From Ornithinimicrobium humiphilum (GTDB lineage: Bacteria > Actinomycetota > Actinomycetes > Actinomycetales > Dermatophilaceae): 64,000 nt of DNA. The notes below the pieces were generated by a model. It was given only the letters and a program-made list of their open reading frames with translations, was not told where the DNA came from and made no database searches. The DNA lies in contig NZ_VFPU01000002.1 in NCBI RefSeq assembly GCF_006716885.1, positions 255,386 to 319,385 on the forward strand, given 5' to 3'. A program made the translations under genes and the position numbers. Below are positions 54,023 through 62,672 of this stretch, one piece after another (within the stretch, counting starts at the first letter, position 1; the number at the start of each line of letters is the position of its first letter).

Positions 54023-54070
54023 GATGTGCTCGTCCCTGTCGCAGCAGGGGGCGACAGGGACGAGCACATC
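54023..54070. promoter_or_regulatory. 20-bp perfect inverted repeat between divergent genes
   Basis: GATGTGCTCGTCCCTGTCGC (54023-54042) is matched exactly by 54051-54070, with an eight-base loop. It lies in the 426-base gap 53746-54171 between divergent genes. It could be a terminator of an antisense or small RNA, or a large operator. I see no other feature in the gap. Confidence 0.6.
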
Positions 54071-54171
54071 GGACGACCACCCCCTACCCCTCGCGCCCGC
54101 GCCCTGCCGTCGGCGCACCGCGTCTGCTAGAGATGGGACACGGACGACGGCGACCGCGGAAGGAGGGCCTG

Positions 54172-55656
54172 TTGCGCACCTGGTTCTCCGGCGACGTGCG
54201 ACCGCTTCCCGCGGGACGCCGCGTGGGCTTCTTCCTCGTGACGGTGGCGGCCCTCGTCCTGGACCTGCTCACGATCATCCCGCCGGCGCAGGGACGCGAC
54301 GGCTCCCGCTTCACGCTGTGGGGCTCGTGGTCGTTGGACATCGCGGTCTTCGGACCGCTCATGGCGTTCGTCTACGCCGGCCTGCTCCTCCGCCGCCGGG
54401 CACCCGTCCCCGCGCTGATCGCCATCAGCCTGCTCTCGCTCTCCTTCGCGCTGGCCGCGACGCCGAGCGTGCCGATGGCCGGCATGCTCATCACGCTCTT
54501 CAGCGCCGCCGCCCTCGTCAAGCAGCGCTGGCTGGCCGTGGCCGCCCTGCTGCTGACGATCACCGTCCAGCTCGTGGGGCTGACGGTCTACGAGGCGGTG
54601 CACGACAACGAGTACTGGCTCGGCCTGGTGCTGCTCAGCGGCATCTCCTACTCCGTGTGGGTGTTCGGCCGCCGCGACCGGCTCGCCACCCTGGCCGCCA
54701 TCGGCCTGCCCGACCAGCTCGCCGAGCACGGCCAGCTGGCCGCCGCCAACGAGCGGCGACGCATCGCCCGCGAGCTGCACGACATCCTGGCCCACTCGGT
54801 CAGCGCGATGATGATGCAGGCCGCCGGCGCCAAGGCCGTGACCGCGGGTATGCGGCAGGATGTCGACGACGTGCGCCTCGCCACCGTGGAGCGCGCCCTG
54901 GCGACCATCGAGAACACCGGCTCGCAGAGCATGCGCGAGCTGCACCGCCTCCTCAGCGTGCTGCGCGGCGGCGAGGAGCCCGTCCCCGAGCAGCGGCCCG
55001 ACGCCGAGTCGAGCGCCCAGCCCGGCGTCGACGACATCGAGCCGCTGGTCGACATCACCCGCCAGAGCGGGCTGGTCGTCGACGTCCACCGTGCCGGCTC
55101 CCCGGTCCGTCTCGACCCGTCGGTGGGTCTCGCCGCATACCGTGTCGTGCAGGAGTCCCTCACGAACGCGATGAAGCACGGAGGACGAGGAGCCATCGTC
55201 GACATCTTCCAGAACTGGCAGCCCGACCACCTCCAGCTGCAGGTCCGCAGCCGCAGCGGCCTCGAGGGACCACAGCCCGGCGCGTCCCACGGGGGCGGTG
55301 GCCTGGTCGGCCTGCGCGAGCGCGTCGAGCTCATCGGTGGCACCTTCGAGTCCGGCTGGGTGGGTGACGAGTTCGTCGCGACCGCCGTGCTCCCGCTGAC
55401 GCCGGTGAGCACGCGTCGGACCGTGCAGCCGGGCGCGAACGGTGCCCGCGGAGCGACGTCGGGTGCCGTGCCCGCGCAGACGCCCGGGACCTCGTCCGCC
55501 GCGCCCCCCGGGGCCTCGTCAGCGCAGGCGTCCGCGCCGCGCGTCGAGCAGGCGTCCGCGCCGCGCGTCGAGCAGGCGTCCGCGCCGCGCGTCGAGCACG
55601 GGTCGCGGCTGTCCGGTCCTGCCGCCACCTCCCCCGACGGTGGGAGGCCCCGGTGA
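54172..55656 (+). CDS. NarL-type sensor histidine kinase
   Basis: This 494-residue kinase has four to five N-terminal helices (~15-150) and the HisKA_3 helix with the phospho-His in RRRIARELHDILAHSVSAM (~198-216). The ATPase domain has YRVVQESLTNAMKHG (~322) and GGGLVGLRERVEL (~375). A low-complexity Ala/Ser/Pro tail (~405-494) includes three exact QASAPRVE units. Start: TTG 54172 follows AAGGAGGG at proper spacing. ATG 54133 upstream lacks a ribosome site. The stop overlaps the response-regulator GTG (GTGA). Confidence 0.9.
   Translation: MRTWFSGDVRPLPAGRRVGFFLVTVAALVLDLLTIIPPAQGRDGSRFTLWGSWSLDIAVFGPLMAFVYAGLLLRRRAPVPALIAISLLSLSFALAATPSVPMAGMLITLFSAAALVKQRWLAVAALLLTITVQLVGLTVYEAVHDNEYWLGLVLLSGISYSVWVFGRRDRLATLAAIGLPDQLAEHGQLAAANERRRIARELHDILAHSVSAMMMQAAGAKAVTAGMRQDVDDVRLATVERALATIENTGSQSMRELHRLLSVLRGGEEPVPEQRPDAESSAQPGVDDIEPLVDITRQSGLVVDVHRAGSPVRLDPSVGLAAYRVVQESLTNAMKHGGRGAIVDIFQNWQPDHLQLQVRSRSGLEGPQPGASHGGGGLVGLRERVELIGGTFESGWVGDEFVATAVLPLTPVSTRRTVQPGANGARGATSGAVPAQTPGTSSAAPPGASSAQASAPRVEQASAPRVEQASAPRVEHGSRLSGPAATSPDGGRPR
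55525..55596 (+). repeat. three tandem 24-bp units in kinase tail
   Basis: A 24-base unit coding QASAPRVE is repeated exactly three times (55525-55548, 55549-55572, 55573-55596). Exact identity points to recent slippage duplication. It lies in the disordered C-terminal tail, where length variation should be tolerated. Confidence 0.92.
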
Positions 55657-56318
55657 TCCGCGTCGTCGTGGCGGACGATCAGCAGGAGGTGCGGGACGGG
55701 TTGGCGATGATGATCTCCGCCGAGTCCGACATGCACCTCCTCGGGCTGGCCGCGGACGGGGCGGAGGCCGTCGACCTGGCCCGACGCGACCGGCCCGACG
55801 TCATCGTCATGGACGTGCGGATGCCGGGGGTCGACGGGATCGAGGCGACCCGCCGCATCACCGAGGACCACCAGGACGACCCCGACTCGGTGACCGCGGT
55901 GCTCGTCATCACGACCTTCGACAACGACGAGGCGCTCTACGGCGCGCTGCAGGCCGGGGCGTCGGGCTACATGCTCAAGCAGGCGGCGCCGTCCGGCCTG
56001 GCCGAGGCGGTGCGCGCGGTCGCCGACGGCGGGGCCTGGATCGACCCCATGGTCGCGCCGAAGGTCATCGACCGGCTCCGCGACAGGACACCCGTCGACA
56101 GCACCGGCCGCCCCACGCTGGAGAACCTCTCGCGCCGCGAGATCGAGGTGCTCAAGCTCATGGCCGACGCCCCGACCAACACCGACCTGGCCCGCATCCT
56201 CTTCGTGTCCGAGTCGACGGTCAAGACCCACATCTCCCGGCTGCTCATGAAGACCGGCTCGCACGACCGGGCGCAGCTCGTCGCGCTGGCGTACCGGTCG
56301 GGGCTGGTGCGTCCCTAG
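55653..56318 (+). CDS. NarL/FixJ-family response regulator
   Basis: This 221-residue regulator has a receiver domain (~1-125) with the acidic pair in VADDQQ, the phospho-Asp in VIVMDVRMPGVDGIEAT (~54) and Lys in MLKQAAP. The LuxR-type helix-turn-helix (~150-212) is LSRREIEVLKLMADAPTNTD followed by VSESTVKTHISRL. GTG 55653 overlaps the kinase stop. It forms a two-component pair with the kinase; targets are unknown. The palindromic repeat at 56343 follows it. Confidence 0.95.
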   Translation: MIRVVVADDQQEVRDGLAMMISAESDMHLLGLAADGAEAVDLARRDRPDVIVMDVRMPGVDGIEATRRITEDHQDDPDSVTAVLVITTFDNDEALYGALQAGASGYMLKQAAPSGLAEAVRAVADGGAWIDPMVAPKVIDRLRDRTPVDSTGRPTLENLSRREIEVLKLMADAPTNTDLARILFVSESTVKTHISRLLMKTGSHDRAQLVALAYRSGLVRP

Positions 56319-56342
56319 GCGCTCGGGCGGTTTCGTCCCGGC

Positions 56343-56408
56343 GACACGCCCGGCCGGACCGGCCTGAGCGAGCATGTGCTCGCCTGGGCCGGTGCGCTCG
56401 GGCGTGTC
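56343..56408. repeat. palindromic intergenic repeat, copy 3
   Basis: GACACGCCCG (56343-56352) and CGGGCGTGTC (56399-56408) are perfect arms. The inner GCGAGCA and TGCTCGC (56368-56374, 56377-56383) pair exactly, and GTCCC/GGGAC flank the element. It lies 24 bases after the response-regulator stop and probably forms the 3' end of that transcript. Confidence 0.8.
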
Positions 56409-56580
56409 CTCGGGACCGATCCGGCGTTACCGACTTTTCGCCACTTCGCGGGACGTCCCGCAGCGCTGGCCGGGCTCCCCGCAGGAGATCGTCCGGCGGC
56501 GGCACGATTTCACCGCATACCCTCTCTGACCTGCACAAACGTGATCCTGCGAAGGTCCGGAAGGGCTGCATACTCGTCGG

Positions 56581-57360
56581 GTGCCCATCTCTCTCGGACT
56601 CCTCGGCACCGGACGCCTCGGCTCGGCGATCCGGGACGCCGCCGACGCCACCGACGACCTGGTCGTCGAGTGGGCGGTCGGCCGCGGCGAGGTGCCCGCG
56701 ACCCCCGTGGACGTCGCGATCGACGTCAGCACCGGCGCCGCGGTGCCCGCCCACCTCGACTGGGCCGTGCGCACCGGCACCCCGCTCGTCATCGGCACCA
56801 CCGGCTGGGACACCGCCCTCCTCGACGGGCTGCCGTCGGGTGCACGGGTCCTGGTCGCCCCCAACTTCTCGGTCGGCGTCGCCCTGGTGCGGCGGCTGGC
56901 TCGCGTCCTCGGCGGGTATGCCGCGCACGCGCCGGTCCCCGTCGACCTCGCCGTCACCGACGTGCACCACCGCGCCAAGGTCGACGCCCCCAGCGGGACG
57001 GCCCTGACGCTACGCGACGCGGTCGCCGAGGGCGCCGGCCTGCCCGCCCAGCAGGTGCAGACCACGAGCCTGCGCATCGGCTCGGTGGTCGGCGACCACG
57101 AGGTCGTCGCCTCCTCCGAGCTCGAGACCATCACGCTGCGTCACACCGCCCACAGCCGCGAGCTCTTCGCGGCCGGCGCGCTCACCGCCGCCCGCTGGCT
57201 GCTCTCGCGCCCCGGGCCCGGGGTCTTCACGCTCGACGACCTCGCCGAGGACCACCTGCGCGGCCTGCTCGACGCCGCACCGACCGACGCCGGCCGAAAG
57301 CCCGGGCCGGGCTCCGCGCCCGGCGACACCCGGCACACGCCCGGCGACGCGGCCGCCTGA
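56581..57360 (+). CDS. dapB: 4-hydroxy-tetrahydrodipicolinate reductase
   Basis: This 259-residue enzyme has GLLGTGRLGSAI for NAD(P)H, IGTTGW (~78), APNFSVGV (~97) and the active-site HHRAKVDAPSGTA (~126), where His and Lys reduce the substrate. It acts second in the diaminopimelate/lysine path. GTG 56581 has no close Shine-Dalgarno. GCATACT about ten bases upstream could be a -10 box, which suggests a leaderless mRNA. It begins the dapB-dapA-dapD-dapC-lysA unit. Confidence 0.9.
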   Translation: MPISLGLLGTGRLGSAIRDAADATDDLVVEWAVGRGEVPATPVDVAIDVSTGAAVPAHLDWAVRTGTPLVIGTTGWDTALLDGLPSGARVLVAPNFSVGVALVRRLARVLGGYAAHAPVPVDLAVTDVHHRAKVDAPSGTALTLRDAVAEGAGLPAQQVQTTSLRIGSVVGDHEVVASSELETITLRHTAHSRELFAAGALTAARWLLSRPGPGVFTLDDLAEDHLRGLLDAAPTDAGRKPGPGSAPGDTRHTPGDAAA

Positions 57361-57437
57361 CCGGCCCACGCCATACCCCTTCTTTCCGCACCACCTGCGG
57401 GTCCCGCACCGCGGGGCCCCCGACCGAGAGGCACCCG

Positions 57438-58427
57438 ATGTCCACCAGCCCCAGCTCCTCCCCGTTCACCGGTCTCGGTGTCGCCCTGGCGACGCCGTTC
57501 GTCACCGGTCTCGACGCGGTGGGCCAGGGGCGAAAGCCCGAGGTCGACCACGCGGCCTTCGGGCGGCTCGTCGAGCACGTGCTCGCCGGCGGCCTCGGCG
57601 CCGACTACCTGGTGGTGCTCGGCTCCACGGGCGAGGCGGCGACGGTGACCGACCTCGAGCGGCACGCACTGGTGCGCCAGGCCGTCGAGGCGGCGCGGGC
57701 GAGCGGCCACGACGTGCCCGTCGTCGTGGGCGTCGGGCACAACGACACCGAGCGGGCCTGCGAGCTCGCGGCGCAGGCGGCCGCGGCGGGTGCCGACGGG
57801 CTGCTCGTCGTGACGCCCTACTACAACAAGCCGCAGGTCACGGGCATCGTCGCGCACTTCCGCGCGGTGGCCGAGGCCGCCCCGGGCCTGCCGATCATCG
57901 CCTACAACGTGCCGAGCCGGACCGGCCTGAACCTCACCCCGGCGGCGATGCGCGCGCTCTGGCAGGTCGAGCAGGTCGTGGCGCTCAAGGAGTCGTCCGG
58001 CGACGTCCGGCAGATCGCCCGGCTGTGCCAGCAGGCCCCGGCCGGCCGGTCCGTGCTGGCTGGTGACGACGACATGGCGCTCGCCTCGATCGCCGTCGGC
58101 GCCCGTGGCCTGGTGTCGGTCGTCGGCAACGTGGCGCCGGTCGAGACCGCCCGCCTCGTGCACGCGGCGATGGCCGACGACCTGCCCGCCGCCCGCGAGA
58201 CCGCGGCCCTGCTGGCCGAGCTCGTCGAGGCGATGTTCGTCGAGACCAACCCGGTGCCGGTCAAGGCCGCACTGGCCTGCCTCGGGCTGACGACCGCGCA
58301 GGTCCGCCTGCCGCTGTCGCCCGCCGAGCCGGTCACCTGGACCACCGTGCAGCAGGCCCTCGCCGGCCTGCAGGCGCACCGCCGCACCGTGCTCCTGGGC
58401 GAGCGCCTCCTCGGGGTGGCCTCGTGA
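57438..58427 (+). CDS. dapA: 4-hydroxy-tetrahydrodipicolinate synthase
   Basis: This 329-residue TIM-barrel aldolase has GSTGEAATVTDLER (~60), YYNKP with the catalytic Tyr (~135), YNVPSRTG (~156) and the Schiff-base Lys in ALKESSGD (~181). It condenses pyruvate with aspartate semialdehyde. Slight length over the usual 290-300 comes from an N-terminal Ser-rich start and an insert near residue 30. ATG 57438 follows GAGAGG. Its stop overlaps the GTG of dapD. Confidence 0.92.
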   Translation: MSTSPSSSPFTGLGVALATPFVTGLDAVGQGRKPEVDHAAFGRLVEHVLAGGLGADYLVVLGSTGEAATVTDLERHALVRQAVEAARASGHDVPVVVGVGHNDTERACELAAQAAAAGADGLLVVTPYYNKPQVTGIVAHFRAVAEAAPGLPIIAYNVPSRTGLNLTPAAMRALWQVEQVVALKESSGDVRQIARLCQQAPAGRSVLAGDDDMALASIAVGARGLVSVVGNVAPVETARLVHAAMADDLPAARETAALLAELVEAMFVETNPVPVKAALACLGLTTAQVRLPLSPAEPVTWTTVQQALAGLQAHRRTVLLGERLLGVAS

Positions 58428-59242
58428 GCACCGCCGTGGCGACCACCCTGGAGGAGTTCTTCACCGACCGGCTCGACCGGGCGGGCGAGGACGAGGCGCG
58501 CGAGCGCGTCGAGGAGCTGCTCGGGGCGCTGGAGGACGGCACCGTCCGTGCTGCCACCCGCGGCGAGCACGGTGACTGGCAGGCCCACGCGTGGGTGAAG
58601 CGCGGCATCCTCGCGGCCTTCCGGCTCAGCGAGACCGTCGAGCTCGACTGGCCCGGTGGCGCGGTCGACCGCTCGCTCGTGCCCGCTCGCCGGCTCGGCC
58701 TCGGCGACGGCGTGCGGATCGTGCCCGGTGGCACCTCCGTCCGCCGCGGCGCGCACCTGGCGGCCGGCGTCGTCGTCATGCCGCCGAGCTACGTCAACGT
58801 CGGGGGCCACGTCGGCGCGGGCTCGATGGTCGACAGCCACGTGCTCGTCGGATCCTGCGCCCAGGTCGGCGAGGGCGTGCACCTCTCGACCGGCGTCCAG
58901 CTGGGCGGCGTGCTCGAGCCGGTGGGCGCGCGGCCGGTCGTCGTCGAGGACGGCGCCTTCGTCGGGGCCCAGTGCGGGCTCTACGAGGGCGTGGTCGTGC
59001 GGGCGGGCGCGGTCCTGGCCCCGGGCGTCTCGCTGACGTCCGGGACCACCATCTACGACCTGGTGACCGAGACCGAGCTGCGCGGCGAGCTGCCGGCGGG
59101 TGCGGTCGTGGTGCCGGGTTCGCGGCCGGCGCGGGGAGCCTGGGCGGAGGCACAGGGGCTCTCGCTCTACGCACCGGTCGTCGTCAAGTACCGCGACGGT
59201 TCCACGGACGCCGCCACGGTGCTCGAGGACGCCCTCCGGTGA
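58424..59242 (+). CDS. dapD: tetrahydrodipicolinate N-succinyltransferase (E. coli-like length)
   Basis: This 272-residue protein has the left-handed beta-helix of DapD. WQAHAWVKRGILAAFRL (~47) leads into PPSYVNVGGHVGAGSMVDSHVLVGSCAQVG (~120-149) and GGVLEPVGARPVVVEDG, a near match to E. coli DapD (274 residues). The usual actinobacterial DapD is longer, over 310 residues, with a different N-terminus. It adds a succinyl group to the pathway intermediate. GTG overlaps the dapA stop and the end overlaps dapC. Confidence 0.88.
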   Translation: MSTAVATTLEEFFTDRLDRAGEDEARERVEELLGALEDGTVRAATRGEHGDWQAHAWVKRGILAAFRLSETVELDWPGGAVDRSLVPARRLGLGDGVRIVPGGTSVRRGAHLAAGVVVMPPSYVNVGGHVGAGSMVDSHVLVGSCAQVGEGVHLSTGVQLGGVLEPVGARPVVVEDGAFVGAQCGLYEGVVVRAGAVLAPGVSLTSGTTIYDLVTETELRGELPAGAVVVPGSRPARGAWAEAQGLSLYAPVVVKYRDGSTDAATVLEDALR

Positions 59243-60543
59243 GCACGCCGACGTCCGCCGCAGCAGGGGAACGGGGCCCGGCAGCGGCGAGCACGGCGGC
59301 GTCTCGGGGACCCGCTCCGGCGGGCACGGAGGGCGCAGGCCCGGTGGCGGGCGGCGGAGCACGGACCGCCGCCCGCGTCACCGGCCTCGCCCCCTCCGCC
59401 ATCCGACGGATGGCGGTGGGGGCGCCCGAGGACGCGATCGACCTCGCGCTCGGCGAGCCCGGCTGGCCCCTGCCCGCGGTCGCCCGCGAGGCGCTCGCCA
59501 CGGTCAGCGCCGAGCACGGGACGCTCCCCTACGGCCCCAACGCCTCGAGGCCCGAGCTGGTCGCGGCGGTCGCCGAGGTCCACGGGCAGCTGAACGGCAT
59601 ACCGACCCCGGGAGCGGACCGGGTGATGGTGACCTCGGGCAGCCAGGCGGCGCTCTTCGCGCTCTTCTCCGCCCACGTCGAGGTCGGGAGCACGGTGCTG
59701 GTGCCCGACCCCGGCTTCGTGTCCTACGGCTCGCTCGCGCACCTGTGCCAGGCCCGGGCCGCCGGCTACCCGCTCGGGCCGGGCGGCGTGCTCGACGCCG
59801 ACGCCCTGGTCGCGACCCTCGACGCCCAGCCCGACGTCTCGCTCGTCGTGCTCAACCACCCGGCCAACCCGACCGGCGGTGTCGCGAGCGCGGCGGCGCT
59901 GGCGTCCGTGGCCGAGGCCTGCGCGCGGCGCGGGGCGGTGCTGGTCTCGGACGAGGTCTACCGCGAGCTCTGGGTCGGCGAGCGCCCCGCCGGGCTGCAC
60001 GAGGCGGCCGGCCCCGACGCCGGGATCGTGCTCGGATCGGTGAGCAAGGCGTATGGCGCGCCCGGCCTTCGGGTCGGGTGGGCGGTCGGCGACCCGGCCC
60101 TGCTGGCGCCGGCGCGGGTGGTGCACAACGCGATGACCACCGCCCCCGCGGGCCCGTCGCAGCGGGCGGCGACGGCGCTGCTGCGCGCGTCAGCCAGCGT
60201 GCTGGAGGAGGCGCGCGAGCACGTGCAGGTGCGGTGGGAGACGGCCGGGCGGGCGGCCCCGGGGCTGCTGGCGCGGGCGGACACGGCACGAGGGAGCGCG
60301 GGGCGGGCCGGCGCATCAGCCGCCCGCGCCGGCTTCTACCTCTGGCTGCCCGTCCCCGACGACGTGGCACCTGCCGACACCACCGACTTCGCGCTCCGCG
60401 TGCGCGACACCAGCCGCGTGACGACGGTGCCGGGCGACGCCTTCGGCCCGGCCGGCGCCGGCTTCCTGCGGGTCAGCCTCGGCGGCCCGCTCGACGACCT
60501 GACGGAAGGACTGGGGCGGTTGGCGCCCTGGTGTGAGGCATGA
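59239..60543 (+). CDS. dapC: succinyl-diaminopimelate aminotransferase (DapC-like)
   Basis: This 434-residue class I PLP aminotransferase has LNHPANPTGGV (~203), SDEVYREL (~237) and the PLP Lys in GSVSKAYGAPGLRVGW (~270). A Gly/Ala-rich N-terminal extension of about 45 residues precedes the fold and looks disordered. A less conserved Ala/Arg stretch (~345-365) interrupts the small domain. GTG 59239 overlaps the dapD stop. Context decides the DapC call over other aminotransferases. Confidence 0.85.
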   Translation: MSTPTSAAAGERGPAAASTAASRGPAPAGTEGAGPVAGGGARTAARVTGLAPSAIRRMAVGAPEDAIDLALGEPGWPLPAVAREALATVSAEHGTLPYGPNASRPELVAAVAEVHGQLNGIPTPGADRVMVTSGSQAALFALFSAHVEVGSTVLVPDPGFVSYGSLAHLCQARAAGYPLGPGGVLDADALVATLDAQPDVSLVVLNHPANPTGGVASAAALASVAEACARRGAVLVSDEVYRELWVGERPAGLHEAAGPDAGIVLGSVSKAYGAPGLRVGWAVGDPALLAPARVVHNAMTTAPAGPSQRAATALLRASASVLEEAREHVQVRWETAGRAAPGLLARADTARGSAGRAGASAARAGFYLWLPVPDDVAPADTTDFALRVRDTSRVTTVPGDAFGPAGAGFLRVSLGGPLDDLTEGLGRLAPWCEA

Positions 60544-61799
60544 TCTTGGCACCCTCGACGCTCGACCTCTTCGCCTTCGGCGAGGATCGGCTGCTGGAGC
60601 TCACCGAGCAGCACCCGACGGCGTTCTTCGCCTACGACCTCGACGCGGCGCGCCGCCGGTTCCGCCGGCTGCGGGCCCTGCTGCCCGGTCGAGTGCGGCT
60701 GGCCTACGCCGTGAAGTCCAACCCCGGCCTGCCGCTGCTGGAGACCTTCGCGGCGGAGGGCGCGTGGTTCGACTGCGCCTCCGCCGGGGAGGTGTCGGCG
60801 GTGCTCGCGGCGGGCGGCACCGGCTCGGGCATGGTCGTCGCGGGTCCGGCGAAGTCGGAGCGCGACCTGCAGGCCGCCCTCTTCGCCGGCGCCCGGATCC
60901 AGGTGGACGGGATCGAGGACGTCGAGCGGCTGCATACCCTGCACTCCGGCGCGCAGCCGCTGCGCGTGAGCGTCCGCGTCAACCCCGCCTCCGGCATCAC
61001 GGAGACCGCGACCATCATCGGCGGCGGCGGACCGAGCGCCTTCGGGGTGGACGAGGAGGAGCTCGACGCCTTCCTCGCCGAGGCCGCGCGCTACGACCGG
61101 GTGCGGGTGACCGGGCTGCAGGTCTTCGCCGCGAGCAACGAGCTCGACGCCGGGCGGTTGCTCGACAACCACCGGACCGCGCTGCGCATCGGCCGGCACC
61201 TGCACGAGGCGCACGGCATCGACCTCGACCTGATCGACGTCGGCGGCGGCCTCGGTGTCCGGTATGCCGCGGCCCAGCCCAACCTCGACCTGCGCGCCCT
61301 GGGCGCGGGGCTGGAGCGGGTGCTGGCGGAGAACCCGTGGTTCGGTGGAGAGCTGCTGCTGGAGCCGGGGCGCTGGCTCTCGGCACCGACCGGGGTCTAC
61401 TGCGCCCGCGTGGTGCGCACCAAGGTGTCCCGCGGCGAGCGCTTCGTCATGCTCGAGGGCGGGATCAACCACCTGCTGCGGCCCCTGATGACCGGGCAGT
61501 CCTTCCCGACCCTGGCGGTGCGCCCCGGCGTGGGCGTGATCGGCGGCCGGTCGGCCAGCGGCCAGGGTGGCGAGCTCGTGCCCACCACCCTCGCCGGGCC
61601 GCTGTGCACCTCGCTGGACCGCGTCGGCAACGGCGACCTGCCGGAGGACCTGCGCCCCGGTGACGTCGTGGTCTTCGGCCAGGCCGGCGCCTACGCCTCG
61701 ACCCAGGCGATGACGCACTTCCTCTCCCACCGCCCGCCGGAGCAGGTGTGGGTGCAGGACCGGGCGGTCGTGTCGGTCGCCCCGGTCGTCAGCGCCTGA
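60540..61799 (+). CDS. lysA: diaminopimelate decarboxylase-family enzyme
   Basis: This 419-residue fold-type III PLP decarboxylase has YAVKSNP with the PLP Lys (~60), the LIDVGGGLGVRYA phosphate loop (~230), EPGRWL (~278) and the active-site Cys in GPLCTSLDR (~358). LysA removes the D-carboxylate of meso-diaminopimelate to give lysine, but related decarboxylases of natural-product clusters share these motifs. Unlike typical LysA it has AASNELDA where HIGSQ is expected after VTGLQVF, so the substrate may differ. It overlaps dapC by four bases. Confidence 0.82.
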   Translation: MILAPSTLDLFAFGEDRLLELTEQHPTAFFAYDLDAARRRFRRLRALLPGRVRLAYAVKSNPGLPLLETFAAEGAWFDCASAGEVSAVLAAGGTGSGMVVAGPAKSERDLQAALFAGARIQVDGIEDVERLHTLHSGAQPLRVSVRVNPASGITETATIIGGGGPSAFGVDEEELDAFLAEAARYDRVRVTGLQVFAASNELDAGRLLDNHRTALRIGRHLHEAHGIDLDLIDVGGGLGVRYAAAQPNLDLRALGAGLERVLAENPWFGGELLLEPGRWLSAPTGVYCARVVRTKVSRGERFVMLEGGINHLLRPLMTGQSFPTLAVRPGVGVIGGRSASGQGGELVPTTLAGPLCTSLDRVGNGDLPEDLRPGDVVVFGQAGAYASTQAMTHFLSHRPPEQVWVQDRAVVSVAPVVSA

Positions 61800-61965
61800 G
61801 CAGGAGCCCACTGCGGGGGACGTGACACTGGTGCGGGAGAGGCACCACGGTCCTGGTTGGTGCAGGTGACGCCCCGAGGGTCGGCCGGTGCGCCAGGAGC
61901 ACCGATGTCACGTGTCCGGTGCTCTAGGGTGCCGGCAGACCGAGGACACGGCCCGGAGGGGAGCC

Positions 61966-62631
61966 ATGCACGAGGACCGGAACGACGAGCGATGGGCCGG
62001 CCACGTCCGGCAGGCCTACGACACGATCGCCGACGACTACGCCCGTGCGCTGCCCGACACCCGGGCGGAGAGCCCGCTGGAGCTGGCGATGGTCGAGGTC
62101 TTCGCCGACCGCGTGCGCGACGCCGGGACCGTCCTCGACGGAGGCTGCGGCACCGGCCGCATGGCCCGCCACCTGACCGGGCTGGGGTGCCAGGTCGTCG
62201 GCGTCGACCTCTCCCCCGGCATGGTGGAGCAGGCGCGCAGGCTCTCGCCAGGGGTCGACCTCACGGTGGCCTCGCTGCTGGACCTGCCGTTCGGCGACGC
62301 GACCTTCGCGGGCGTGCTGCTCTGGTACTCCACGATCCACGTCCCGGACGACCAGCTGCCCGGCCTGCTCGCCGAGGCGGTCCGGGTCGTCCGACCGGGC
62401 GGCTCGCTGCTGCTCGGGCTGCAGGCGGGCGAGGGCTCCGTCGACCTCTCGGCGAAGTACGCCGAGCAGGGTCACGACGTCACCCTCACCCGTTGGCGCC
62501 GGACCGCCGACGAGATCGCCGCGGCCCTGGGTGCCGTCGGGGCCGAGGAGGTCGCCCGGCTGGTGCGCGCGCCCGCCTTCGAGTGGGAGGGCGAGGACCA
62601 GGCCTTCGTGCTCGCCCGGCGCTCCGACTGA
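61966..62631 (+). CDS. SAM-dependent methyltransferase
   Basis: This 221-residue class I methyltransferase has motif I TVLDGGCGTGRMARHL (~57-72), acidic loop VVGVDLSPGMVEQA (~78), motif II LPFGDATFAGVLLWYSTIHVP (~104) and PGGSLLLGLQ (~141). ATG 61966 follows GGAGGGG. The preceding 166 bases hold imperfect inverted arms (around 61817-61834 and 61899-61917) that may form a stem. The substrate cannot be inferred. Confidence 0.9.
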   Translation: MHEDRNDERWAGHVRQAYDTIADDYARALPDTRAESPLELAMVEVFADRVRDAGTVLDGGCGTGRMARHLTGLGCQVVGVDLSPGMVEQARRLSPGVDLTVASLLDLPFGDATFAGVLLWYSTIHVPDDQLPGLLAEAVRVVRPGGSLLLGLQAGEGSVDLSAKYAEQGHDVTLTRWRRTADEIAAALGAVGAEEVARLVRAPAFEWEGEDQAFVLARRSD

Positions 62632-62672
62632 CCGACCTGCGGGGCCCGTCCCCGCGTGGCACCGTGAGCACC

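Noticed and set aside
51958..54171. Plus-strand frame extending the sensor kinase by over 700 residues
   Set aside because: It crosses the ArsR, AHSA1 and esterase genes in another frame. The TTG at 54172 has a strong ribosome site and begins the membrane domain.
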